A DNA stretch of 64,000 nt from assembly GCA_032622095.1 (NCBI GenBank), contig CP136068.1:118407509-118471508 (forward strand), read 5' to 3'. Below, in pieces: positions 47,601-56,755 of this stretch. This DNA is from Siphonodentalium dalli (taxonomy: Eukaryota > Mollusca > Scaphopoda > Gadilida > Siphonodentaliidae). The stretch's first letter is position 1; each line of letters opens with the position of its first letter. The position numbers and the translations under genes were made by a program. The notes beneath the pieces are model-generated. The model did not search any database. It was not told the origin of the DNA and was given only the letters and a program-made list of their open reading frames with translations.

Positions 47601-48535
47601 GGGTAATGGGTGGGGGTCGGGGTGTTTCTAGGTGGTATTTGGGGCGGGCCACCCACCCATGCCGTCAAATCGGTCGAAATCCTTACCGTTCTCGAAAATG
47701 GTCCATACCCCATTTTCACCTCCTCGGGGTGGCACCCCCGGGGGTGATGGGTGGGGGTTCGGGGTGTTTCTAGGTGGTATTTGGGGCGGGCCACCCACCC
47801 ATGCCGTCAAATCGATCGAAATCCTTACCGTTCTCGAAAATGGTCCATACCCCATTTTCACCCCCTCGGGGTGGCACCCCCGGGGGTGATGGGTGGGGGG
47901 TCGGGGTGTTTCTAGGTGGTATTTGGGGCGGGCCACCCACCCATGCCATCAAATCGGTCGAAATCCTTACCGTTCTCGAAAATGGTCCATACCCCATTTT
48001 CACCCCCTCGGGGTGGCACCCCCGGGGGTGATGGGTGGGGCGTCGGGGTGTTTCTAGGTGGTATTTGGGGCGGGCCACCCACCCATGCCATCAAATCGGT
48101 TGAAATCCTTACCGTTCTCGAAAATGGTCCATACCCCATTTTCACCCCCTCGGGGTGGCACCCCCCGGGGGTGATGGGTGGGGGTCGGGGTGTTTCTAAG
48201 TGGTATTTGGGGCGGGCCACCCACCTATGCCGTCAAATCGGTCGAAATCCTTACCGTTCTCGAAAATGGTCCATACCCCATTTTCACCCCCTCGGGGTGG
48301 CACCCCCGGGGGTGATGGGTGGGGGTCGGGGTGTTTCTAGGTGGTATTTGGGGCGGGCCACCCACCCATGCCATCAAATCGGTCGAAATTCTTACCGTTC
48401 TCGAAAATGGTCCATACCCCATTTTCACCCCCTCGGGGTGGCACCCCCGGGGGTGATGGGTGGGGGGTCGGGGTGTTTCTATGTGGTATTTGGGGCGGGC
48501 CACCCACCCATGCCGTAAAATCGGTCGAAAACGAC
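44661..48535 (-). repeat. 142-bp satellite, block 4 (minus orientation, ~27 units)
   Basis: Starts with the same plus-to-minus junction sequence as at 38849/38850. The first units repeat the variants of 38.9-39.3 kb and 41.5-41.9 kb ('ggatcgggccaccctccc', 'ccatatcccattttc'). Late units (47.6-48.3 kb) are the most regular in the array, exactly 142 bp apart. Confidence 0.95.
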
Positions 48536-48583
48536 ATTTTTGAAAATAAGGAATAGGGAATAAGTTCCAATTGTCATGTCTGT

Positions 48584-48840
48584 CCCATACCTTTAAACTC
48601 TGGGCATATAATATGAATATTGGGGGGCATGTCTCTATTCCGAAGGTTCACTATCCCGAAGGTCCACTATTCCGAAATTTCTCTGAATGTTCGCTATTCC
48701 GAAGGTTCACCAATCCGAAGGATCGTTATTCCGAAGGTTCTCTATTCCGAAGGTTTTTGTTATTTTAAGGTTAATTCTATATTCTAAAGTATTGAGAGGG
48801 TTCATTATCACGAAGATTCTTTTTATGAATTTGTGTAGGG
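48584..48840 (+). repeat. Right copy of the target locus and CTATTCCGAAGG minisatellite
   Basis: Starts with the 9-bp duplication CCCATACCT, then 'ttaaactctgggcatataatatgaatattg'. About seven CTATTCCGAAGG units follow, then the GTTAATTCTATATTCTAAAG module. Removing the giant element places this about 540 bp from the left copy at 28942, so the locus was already tandemly duplicated before the insertion. Confidence 0.8.
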
Positions 48841-49680
48841 AAACTCGAGTCAGCATAAAACAAAATCTGGCTGCTGATTGGTTGATTATTATTGAGAGAA
48901 ATATCCCTAATCGGGAACAGAAAATCATAGCCTACGTAAATATGGCGATCGTGTATGTTTAGATGTCCAGGAAGAGTCTGGTGGTGTCCAGAAGTTACGG
49001 GAGGGGTCTGGGTATTTTTATGCTGCTGATTTTTGTGCAGTAAATTGGGTAGTTGTGGAAATGCAAGATTATTGTTTGAAAAAAAATACCGAAACGTGCG
49101 CGTTTGTTGTCACAGACTGGTGCAGCGGATGACGTTCTAAGGGAAAATTGACCACTTGAAGTTCAAATATGCTTAACCCATGGCCGGCGGGACTTTTAGT
49201 TAACACTGTCGCCTGTGGAAAATAATTAGTTGTGTGTAACCCACAGTGACAAAGGAGAGGGCGATGCATGGAGTTTGAGCGCGCACATATCACCATCCGT
49301 GACAATATGCTTTCTATGCTTTATATTATCAATCCCCGCCACCTCCCCCGTCTGCCGTAATGAGCTATTCTATTGATATAGTTGTCTACGTTTTGAACTG
49401 GGCAGTGGGTATGTTCATTGAAGTGGAGTGAAACGTATATACACTTGTTTGGATGGGATATATTCGTTTTTTAATTCTTTGTCTCTAACTCGGTGAGTAC
49501 TACGCTGTTAACTAAATTAAAATTTACAGCACACCCACATTATGAGGGTGTCAACCATCTAATTGTGTTGAAGTCAGGCTAATTTCAGGCGGTACATGTG
49601 ATTCATACCCCGCTGTTAACAAGAATTGACTGATTGCAATGAATGTGTATGTTATGGCTGGAATATGCTTTTAGTCCGTT
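48841..49680. other. No supported feature
   Basis: Single-copy-looking sequence with short frames only. Confidence 0.35.
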
Positions 49681-49920
49681 TTAGCTCAACTTGACAAATA
49701 CTGCCTCGATAGCAGTGATCAAACACTTGGCGTTAACGGGTTTTAGAATTGACGTTCTCAAGTCCACTGATTTAAACGAAGATGCTTCTTCGTTTGTTAA
49801 GTCCTCGCACTCATCCAAACTCACCATGACTTGCTGCATAATTTTTGGATCGGGAAGACCAGCAGTTTTCGGAGATCGAGTTTCGACTTTTCCACATTTT
49901 AACCATAAAGTGAGAGACAT
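49681..49920 (-). CDS. Hypothetical 79-residue frame
   Basis: Not recognised. The ATG at 49920 has an in-frame stop upstream, so this start is natural for an unspliced frame, and the frame ends with TAA at 49681. The composition is balanced (acidic DECEDL stretch, hydrophobic end with AIEAVFVKL) and more protein-like than its neighbours. There is no signal peptide, membrane segment or known motif. No polyadenylation signal was seen close downstream. It lies alone between the giant element and the TIR element at 50870. It could be chance or an exon fragment. Confidence 0.2.
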   Translation of the reverse strand: MSLTLWLKCGKVETRSPKTAGLPDPKIMQQVMVSLDECEDLTNEEASSFKSVDLRTSILKPVNAKCLITAIEAVFVKLS

Positions 49921-50860
49921 GACTGTTAATTTGGTAATGGCTTATTCATAACTATTTATATACAACATGCTCTGATCCCTGCTATAATGCTTTTTATAAA
50001 ACGGTTCACACCCAAGGCAAACACAATTGAGCCACATTATATTCGATCATTACCTAATCAAAAGTTAATTGAATGGATTGTGGTGTTCGCTACTCCTGTT
50101 GGATAATCAGTCAAATGTCCGTTGACAATCGGCTCACTTGCATGTGTCTGCATTATATATCAGCATTGATAAACCATTTTGTGTCCGAATTTGAGAACGT
50201 TTTATACTGATAACGTGTTTCTTGATAAAAAAGAATATTCCTTGTGACAATAAACTGTTTCAGCTGTTTATGTTATTTTTCGCCTTGTTGTCATAATGGA
50301 ATTATCGTTCAGAAGACAATGTGCTTGTTGTGTTCGGACTCGGAAGTGAAACTATTCCACATTGCATAAAGTTTGTGTGATGAAATATTACCGGCATTCA
50401 TAACAAAAGACGTAAGCAAACCTGTTTATAGTGCCTGTATTTTCCGCGCACATGCATGTAAATGTGAACAGTTTGTGAAATTTTCGCAATGTACCAGTCA
50501 AAGGTCATTAAGTGATTATTGTGGATTATACATTCGAAACAGGTTTGGATCTCGTTCAGTTTACTTCCAATCACCCTCCCACCCGACACACCATAACATA
50601 TTCAACCGAAAGTGTTGGGCCCCCACCCACGCAGACCACCCCCATAGTATACGGTAGGTATGTCCGCTAATAATGGAATGATCCGTGTTTAACTTCCCGA
50701 GTGACTGGTGCGATCATTATCATGGCCATTGTTAGAATTTCACACCTACCGCTCCGATCTCATTTCAGCTTACTATCCACTTAATTTCAATTTATGTGTG
50801 CTATTAAGTCTGTATTTTGGCCCCGTTGAAATACAGATTCATACAAGAAATATTGTTCAT
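49921..50860. other. No supported feature
   Basis: AT-rich. The overlapping frames at 50373-50657 show no motif. Confidence 0.35.
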
Positions 50861-50869
50861 GAATTGGAG

Positions 50870-52043
50870 TAGTCCAAGTCTTCTCGTACTAAAACCGGCT
50901 AAGATATTGGGATGGAGGTGCCGGTCTTTAGTCCGAGTTCCAGGCCCATGCATTCTTATGACACGACTTAAGCGTTAGTGACCCGCTCAAATAAAACCAC
51001 AATTATATGAAATAAAATATCACAATTGCGACAATAAACGAATGTTTTCCGCAGAAGACATGCTATTTTATCTGAAACCCACATCAGTTGTGAATTTAAA
51101 ACGGTAATTTAATGCGAAAAGAGACATTTACCTCAATGTTTACAATTTTTTAAAAGTATGCGAACTCGGTTGACCTCGCGAACTGTGTTCGGCATTTTCC
51201 GTTGAAAATATTCCGTAGATTTTGGAAAACTACGCAAATTACGATGAATTCTCCATTGTAATCGTAATTATGTGTGTCAATAAATAAAATAATAAATAGA
51301 TTAATTAAACATTGGAGATATAAATGTAATACACTAAATAAATGAACCTTAAGTTTGAAAAGTCCCACTAAAACGGAAGAACTATATTTCGAAACTGTGT
51401 GATTCGGTTCTCCGATTATTTTATCAACACAGATGTCAAAATGCACATCACACGCATGGCAACTTGGCAAGTCAGACACAAGAGTTCTAATTTGCTCCAA
51501 TTTTGACAAGTTGCTTGCGAAAATTGTCAACAAAACTACCGTTCTGATCCTCCATTATGTCATTAAGTTTTTAGTGCGGGAATTGTTCTGAAAGCACATA
51601 GAAAACTGGACTTTCGGGCGATCGGTTTTCGCCATTTTTGTTCGGAAAACCCGCGCTATATATAGAAACGGAAAGTAGAATTCCCAGAACAAACAGCGGA
51701 TTATGCCGAACTTATTCGGACCACTTCGGCTTTCGGTTAAAACGTAAACAAACAGATAAACAAATCGATGTTTGTGTCAATCAACCGGAATATTCTATGT
51801 GTAATTTAACATTAAAGTTAGATTATTATACACCATTATGACCATAAGATATAAGCCTTTCCGATGTATATAGCATCATGTATTGATTTGCTAGGTAAAT
51901 CGAGTAAAATACACCACAAATTCCCGCCACAGATCGTGGGCGTAAGTCGTGTCATAGGATTGGTCTACAAGCGGTCTTGGACTAAAGACCGGCACCTCCA
52001 TCCCAATATCTTAGCCGGTTTTAGTACGAGAAGACTTGGACTA
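50870..52043 (-). mobile_element. Non-autonomous TIR transposon, copy 2, with 9-bp TSD
   Basis: Begins TAGTCCAAGTCTTCTCGTAC and ends GTACGAGAAGACTTGGACTA, a perfect inverted pair extending ~45 bp. It is flanked by the perfect 9-bp repeat GAATTGGAG (50861-50869 and 52044-52052). The interior is homologous to copy 1 (41-972) in opposite orientation; the regions matching 'cgcccacgatctgtggcgggaa' and 'gtaattacgattacaatggagaattcat' are the clearest. It is ~240 bp longer, with the extra sequence near 51355-51560. The 127-codon minus-strand frame at 51150-51533 covers part of it but shows no transposase motif. Confidence 0.9.
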
Positions 52044-52083
52044 GAATTGGAGCAATTTGATTGGCCGAGGGGTGTGAACCGGT

Positions 52084-52192
52084 TTATAAATATGTCATAA
52101 CCCCCTTGGCTATCTGTACAAGGAATACAGACCGCAGCCGCTTCGCGGATTTGGTCTATATTCCTTGTACAGATAGCCAAGGGGGTTATAAC
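52084..52192. mobile_element. Palindromic (hairpin) element
   Basis: The arm CATAACCCCCTTGGCTATCT, then 'gtacaaggaatacagacc', faces its near-perfect complement 'ggtctatattccttgtac', then AGATAGCCAAGGGGGTTATA. The loop contains GCAGCCGCTTCGCGGA, itself hairpin-prone. Arms are about 46 bp. It lies just outside copy 2 of the TIR element. Confidence 0.8.
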
Positions 52193-52388
52193 ATATACGT
52201 ATAATCACAATGCTCAATGAATTGAACTCTTAATAGAGGCTAATGGTTTAACCACACGCAGGTTAAATAAAACAATAAATGACTACCTCATTAGCGTGTG
52301 AAATGAAGCCAATAGCTAATAGCTAATAGTATACGGATTGCGTGATGCCTTTCGGCGCCGGAATACCGGGGGTGTCGATTTCTCAATA

Positions 52389-52496
52389 ATGTCTATTCAA
52401 ATATGTCATAAACCTGCTATTGTAGGACCTGTTGATGTGCATACATATGATATCTGATCCACGAATTTACGTCCCAACGAAATAGCCTTTTTATAA
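52389..52496 (+). pseudogene. Coding-like segment with an internal stop
   Basis: From ATG at 52389 the frame runs 22 codons to TGA at 52455, then stays open to TAA at 52494. The residues on both sides of the TGA look protein-like (for example PAIVGPVDVHTYD before and LRPNEIAF after), so this may be a decayed frame. It is not recognised. It lies just upstream of the plus-strand segment ending at 52783, in a different frame. Confidence 0.2.
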
Positions 52497-52528
52497 GAAA
52501 CCACGAAAACTGAGGCCCATGAAATTAA

Positions 52529-52783
52529 AGCCAATCACAATACGCTGCATTTATACAAAATTTACTTGAAGTTAGTGGTGGGAAAACTCATATCAAGATC
52601 ATGGATCGTGTGTATAAGATGCTAGATGATAGCTATTATATACTCCCTGCCGTTCGGATTTCTTTGAGGACATATAAACCCCTCCTGGTGGAGTACATGA
52701 GAAATAAAAGTGAGGACAAAACCGATAAACAGGTGGACTACTCTCAAGACTCTGAGCAAGATGACGACGATGACAATCGATGA
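52529..52783 (+). CDS. Candidate 3'-terminal coding segment with acidic C-terminus
   Basis: The plus-strand frame is open from 52529. The only well-placed ATG is at 52601, giving 60 residues ending in a run of five aspartates before N-R and TGA (52781-52783). An AATAAA lies 8 bp past the stop (52792-52797) and another at 52817-52822, which suits a last exon. The 24 in-frame codons upstream of the ATG also look coding (GGKTHIKI), so the true start may lie in an earlier exon. No family is recognised. The facing minus-strand segment ends 85 bp away with its own AATAAA. Confidence 0.35.
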   Translation, partial: SQSQYAAFIQNLLEVSGGKTHIKIMDRVYKMLDDSYYILPAVRISLRTYKPLLVEYMRNKSEDKTDKQVDYSQDSEQDDDDDNR

Positions 52784-52855
52784 TTAACTGCAATAAACAT
52801 CTTATTCTTGGTGTCGAATAAAGCAAATGTTGATACAGTATACTGTTTATTTGTC

Positions 52856-52861
52856 TTTATT
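52856..52861 (-). promoter_or_regulatory. AATAAA polyadenylation signal, minus strand
   Basis: The hexamer lies 8 bp beyond the TAG at 52869 of the minus-strand open segment. It faces the plus-strand AATAAA at 52792 and 52817, giving a tail-to-tail arrangement. Confidence 0.35.
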
Positions 52862-52868
52862 CTTCCAT

Positions 52869-53042
52869 CTATAATATTGGTGTTCGTAATATAACAGCGT
52901 TATATATTCCTTTTATGGTACCAATATATATCAACGGTATCTTCTTATCTGCGATATCCGCATAACCTCCACCCAAGTACACACCCCTATTTTCTTTCAT
53001 ATTACATATATAGGCGATACGCAATCGGGTTAACGCGACCGT
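52869..53042 (-). CDS. Coding-like open segment, minus strand
   Basis: A 57-codon stretch with no stop ends at TAG (52869-52871), immediately before AATAAA. It contains a glycine-rich LGGGYADIADKK stretch and a hydrophobic basic end. An internal ATG is available, but the upstream part is equally coding-like, so it may be a 3' exon. No family is recognised. A second minus-strand open segment lies upstream at 53197-53379. Confidence 0.3.
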   Translation of the reverse strand, partial: TVALTRLRIAYICNMKENRGVYLGGGYADIADKKIPLIYIGTIKGIYNAVILRTPIL

Positions 53043-53196
53043 TTATCACCCCGATATCCTATTCCATTAGTGATAACACACCGCGGCGTGACCTCTCACC
53101 ACTGATGGCTGAAGTTGAGGAGCTTAGGGCTTAGGCAGTCAAACCATCTACCCGAATACGTAACCTATACTATATAATATTTATACCAGTTTTCGA

Positions 53197-53379
53197 TCAT
53201 ATACGGTCACCTTCTGCTACAGGGATAAACTCTACCTTGGTGGCGGAAACCACGTGATATATGTAAACCAGCGGCGCCCAGAGGTTATGTTCAAACTTGT
53301 CGACTATTATCACTCTGTTTGAGCACACGACTTGCTCGACCTGGGACGAAATATCTGCTTTTAGTCCTAACCAACTGAA
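53197..53379 (-). CDS. Coding-like open segment, minus strand
   Basis: Sixty codons without a stop, lacking an ATG near the start, with a protein-like sequence (VEQVVCSN, then NRVIIVDKFEHNLW, then VEFIPVAEGD). A possible donor, GAAG|GTGACC, lies near its end. Candidate acceptors lie at its beginning ('ctaaaagcag' and 'tcgtcccag'). This would suit an internal exon of a minus-strand gene ending at 52869, but the phases cannot be settled by eye. It is not recognised. Confidence 0.3.
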   Translation of the reverse strand, partial: FSWLGLKADISSQVEQVVCSNRVIIVDKFEHNLWAPLVYIYHVVSATKVEFIPVAEGDRI

Positions 53380-53464
53380 TCAACCGAGGGATTATGGAAT
53401 ATAACTAATATTAATTGATAGTTGGGGGTTCAAAAGAATCCCGAGTTTTTCGTTTTCGCTGTAT

Positions 53465-53509
53465 TCATTCGTCATCGTCCGCTTCGTACCCACTGTCATC
53501 TGATGAAGA
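53465..53509 (-). CDS. Possible short acidic terminal exon
   Basis: Follows 'ggcaaggtcag' on the minus strand and encodes 14 residues rich in S, D and E (DDSGYEADDDE) before TGA. Its frame would be in phase with the zinc-finger segment at 53565-53678 if the 55-bp stretch between them is an intron (GTAAGT...CAG). Such an intron is unusually short for a mollusc. Confidence 0.25.
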   Translation of the reverse strand, partial: SSSDDSGYEADDDE

Positions 53510-53564
53510 CTGACCTTGCCAAATAGTCACATATATAAAAGTCGTTCATTTGACTAATACTTAC

Positions 53565-53678
53565 TGATCGGTTGCTTCCACATATCATTCCAATTATGCC
53601 CGTATGTAATTCTTTATGGTTTATTGCGTCTTCATCTGATTCGAATACATAATCACATTCATTACATTTATTCGCCTT
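53565..53678 (-). CDS. C2H2 zinc-finger segment with splice-like borders
   Basis: The minus-strand frame (open 53705-53496) contains CNECDYVF through NHKELH, an exact C-x2-C-x12-H-x3-H classical zinc finger, preceded by K-A-N-K and followed by a TG linker-like start. The coding part is bracketed by 'aatatttcag' at its 5' side and GTAAGTATT at its 3' side, both good consensus splice sites. The exon would be 114 bp, phase 0 to 0 (38 codons). A single finger usually means a DNA-, RNA- or protein-binding module within a larger protein. No further finger is found nearby, so this may be an exon of a gene outside the readable part or a transposon-derived fragment. Confidence 0.45.
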
Positions 53679-53689
53679 CTGAAATATTA

Positions 53690-54320
53690 GTTCCACCCGA
53701 TTCATTTGTTGTATACTCTATCAATTACATCCATTTGTTATCCCATGCAAGATCCTATCTAATTCAGCTATGACCATTGCCTCCACACAAAGCAAATTAT
53801 TATATATCTGTCATTCAATTATACCGCCCGCTAGATAAATCACTGACCCGATCTCATTCGAAACAGTTTCAATGACCCGATTCATTCTTGTATACTCTAT
53901 CAATTACATCTAGACTGATCGATGAAAGATTTGACCTAGAAAATATTTGCACTAAGTTGGTTTGTATACCATTTTGAAGAGGAATATATCCTCTATAACA
54001 TATCCAAAATCCGCTAAAATCCGCTTTGAGCATTTTTTGTAATTCAAAATGGCGTCCAAGATGGCTGCCATTTTCCTATAAGTCAGCTTGATGCAATTAT
54101 AGTGAGAACCTCTTGTCATATGTATACATATGTACACATTTTAATGAAGCTATGAGTTTGAGTTTATCGACCAGACTAATCATACTGTTCCATAAATTAG
54201 ACCTCCCGCTAGATTATACACTGACCCATTCAACGCAGTCGTTAAATTCAATGACCCGATTCATTCTTGTATCTATGACATGTTTTCCCTTTAAATCCAT
54301 TGTTGACCTTCATCAATAAC
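53690..54320 (+). repeat. Degenerate ~180-bp tandem repeat
   Basis: 'gattcattcttgtatactctatcaattacat' recurs near 53699, 53880 and (shortened) 54260. It is accompanied by 'ccgctagattatacactgaccc' and 'ttcaatgacccgattcattcttgta' near 53830-53885 and 54207-54265. A fragment of the 19.6-kb repeat (GATGCAATTATAGTGAGAA) is embedded at 54090-54150. Confidence 0.5.
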
Positions 54321-55515
54321 ATCCATTTAAATTCAATTGTTTTCCCTTTAAATATAAACATACCTTAACAACACAACATAGCGACGCGTGATGTAAACAT
54401 TGGTTGCACGGTTGCACCTCGAGTGGGGCGAGACATCTCTATATATACTACTGGCGCTGTAATGGATATTTGCATGGAAATCCCCAATTAAATGTTATCA
54501 CATGAGCTCGCTCTCAAATTATCAGAGCAATCTCAACAAACCGTTATCGTCCTAAAAAAGCTTCAAATTCTGCACATTTTTTTGGATGACCCTGTTTCCA
54601 AGAAATGACGAGAAACAAACCAAGTATAAATTCGACCGTCTCAAATCCAATTCGAAATGATTTAAAACTCGCGAAAAACAGCAACATATATCAGACAGGA
54701 TTTATTCATGTCGTCATCCACGAAAGAAGACATGTTTATGACTGACCTGAAGTTTCTTGATAGCAGTTAGTTTGATATTCGCTCATAAACTACTCACTGG
54801 TCTAGCTTGTTGGAATGAACCGATCGCGTACAGGCAATTAATGATATCAATGATTTGTCTGACCGTGTAAAATACATGGAACACATGGATTTTACATACA
54901 GAAATTACATACAAGTATATCCACCCTTAACCATTAGCGCACTGTGCGTTGTGTGTTTATATTGTTCTTTAACCTGCTTTGTTGCATTATTTGAACATTT
55001 TTCATTTATTTTCACGTGACATAAATCGGAATGCTATCTACTATGATATTGCGTGGGAAATTGAGGGTGGTATAAGAAATTTAATTCGCACATGAACCCC
55101 TCGTGCTGTTGTTTATATCGGTTTAGTAAACTTTTTCATTTAGTTATACGCGAAAAATATCGGCATGCTATATTCTAAATGAATTGGGATGGTAATTATT
55201 AACAAGTTCCCACGTTACTCCTTCGTGATGTTTGTAAATATTGACGTTTAGTGAACTTTAGTTTTGTTCTCTAAAATTTTTTTTCAGTTCTTTGTATGCG
55301 GAATATATATGAGCAGTGAATAGAGATGTTATAAAGAACAGTCCAGCACTAACCCTTCACATTGGTTGTTTATCATACAATGTGGCCTAATTCTAAACGT
55401 CATTTTTATTTCTGTGTACGGAGCATATACCAGAATGCTATGTGAATTGAAGAATGTTCAGAAATGACCCCAACCACTCGTGAGACCATGTTCTAATTTA
55501 TCTACATGGGGAGGA
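54321..55515. other. AT-rich sequence, nothing recognised
   Basis: No frame over 60 codons and no element ends. Confidence 0.4.
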
Positions 55516-55519
55516 GGCA

Positions 55520-55995
55520 TATTTTAATTAGTCATCATTGGACTATATTTTGATTGACCATCATGGGACTATATTTTACCCCCCCCAATATGGAAGCGTA
55601 GTTTAATCAACACTGATGAAACCATAATTTAATTTTAATTAACCCTCATAATGTGACCATATTTTAACTTGAATTAACTCTCATGTTTTTAATTGACTGT
55701 GTTTTAATTGACCTTCATGGGACCATATTTCAATTAACCGCCATGGGTCCATGATCAGTTATGGGACCATATTTTAATTAACAATCAAGGCACAATTTTA
55801 ATTGACCATCATGGGACCATGTTTTATTCACCCTCATTGAACCTTATTTAATTAACCCTCATGGGGCCATATTTTATTTAACCCTCATGTGACCATATTT
55901 TAATTTACCCTCATCGGACCATGTTATAATTAACCCTATATGGATGTGACCGTATTTTAATTAACCCTCGTGATAGGCCATATTTTCAAAGTTGA
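55520..55995 (+). repeat. ~30-bp AT-rich minisatellite
   Basis: Fifteen or so units of 'atgggaccatattttaattaaccctc' with variable spacing. Confidence 0.8.
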
Positions 55996-56099
55996 TATCA
56001 GGAGTGCATTGCCTGAAGCCATTCTTAGATCACCATTACGCCCTCTTGGGGCGTATATGGCAAGTATACCTGACACCTTTGTCGTAGGAGGTGACGGAC

Positions 56100-56465
56100 T
56101 AAATGCTATTATAACGTACTCGGTATTTGCGTAATTGGATTTACTAAATGTGATTAGAAACGTACTCGGTGTTTGCGTACTTCAACCATTAACGAAGATC
56201 GATTTTGGCCTGATTATTATTCTGCATGCTATTTCGTGCACTATTCAGACCATTATTTCAAATGAAATCAGAACAGATTCATGTAGCTGCGTACTTGTAT
56301 GGACTAAATGTGGTCGTATGGACTAAATGTGATGATAAACGTACTTGCTATTTGCGTGATTGAGCCTGTAACGAAGATCGAGAGCGTTTGGTCTGAATAT
56401 TATCCTGCATGTTGTTTAGTGCACTATTCATACCTCTATGTTTAAAAAAAATTAGAACAAATAAC
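56100..56465 (+). repeat. Two ~190-bp tandem units
   Basis: 'aacgtactcggt(g/a)tttgcgt', then 'taacgaagatcgat..tttggcctgattattattctgcatg.tatttcgtgcactattca', appears near 56160 and again, altered, near 56337-56435. Confidence 0.65.
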
Positions 56466-56500
56466 AAAGAAAAGATCCATGCCAGCCGAAAACAATTCAA

Positions 56501-56755
56501 ATGTCGTATAAGAGAACCGAGAACACCGACAGTTTAATGTATTTGCGCAAACTGGCAACGCGTCAATATAATAACGTGTCAATCGTCAAGGCGTTCGTCA
56601 CGTATTTTTCAATGGGTGTGTGGTTATTGGTGTATCAATGCAATGGCCGTTGCATGTTTGGCGATGAACATTTCAACCCATTGGAACGTATGCGCCTTTG
56701 TGAACACATAGCATACGTGACGTCTGGTGATTATATATTTGAAATTATACATTAG
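56501..56755 (+). CDS. Hypothetical 84-residue frame
   Basis: Not recognised. The ATG at 56501 opens a frame with balanced composition, including a hydrophobic stretch (FVTYFSMGVWLLVYQ, residues ~30-45) that could be one membrane segment, then a cysteine pair (CNGRC) and charged residues. The last codons are followed by AT-rich DNA with no close AATAAA. The middle of the frame overlaps an imperfect palindrome (CAATGGGTG facing 'caacccattg'), which argues for a repeat-derived origin. Chance is quite possible. Confidence 0.2.
   Translation: MSYKRTENTDSLMYLRKLATRQYNNVSIVKAFVTYFSMGVWLLVYQCNGRCMFGDEHFNPLERMRLCEHIAYVTSGDYIFEIIH

Larger units (their letters stand above)
29449..48583. mobile_element. 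Giant foldback-like TIR element built of a 142-bp satellite
   Basis: Left end ACAGACATGACAATTGG (29449) and right end CCAATTGTCATGTCTGT (48583) are exact reverse complements. Homology continues ~60 bp through a non-satellite subterminal stretch (a TTATTCCCTATTCC-containing run, then an ATGTCG motif) into satellite. Both sides carry the 9-bp direct repeat CCCATACCT (29440-29448 and 48584-48592). Between the ends lies only the ~142-bp repeat in four blocks: plus 29511-38849, minus 38850-42100, plus 42101-44660, minus 44661-48535. Drosophila Foldback and some other Mutator-like elements have tandem-repeat arms and 9-bp duplications, so this looks like a very large relative. No transposase is inside, so it would be non-autonomous. 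Confidence 0.85.

Noticed and set aside
29511-48535. CENP-B-box-like motif in the satellite (TTTCGAGAACGG, TTTCGACCGATT)
   Set aside because: Neither matches the NTTCGNNNNANNCGGGN pattern at the required spacing. No evidence for a centromeric role.
29511-48535. CRISPR-like array
   Set aside because: Units are contiguous and ~142 bp without distinct spacers, in a eukaryotic transposon-rich context.
29612-48556. More than a hundred long overlapping frames, up to 337 codons, on both strands
   Set aside because: They are translations of the stop-poor 142-bp satellite in rotating frames (142 is not a multiple of three). They appear equally on both strands, lack domain structure and shift with every indel.
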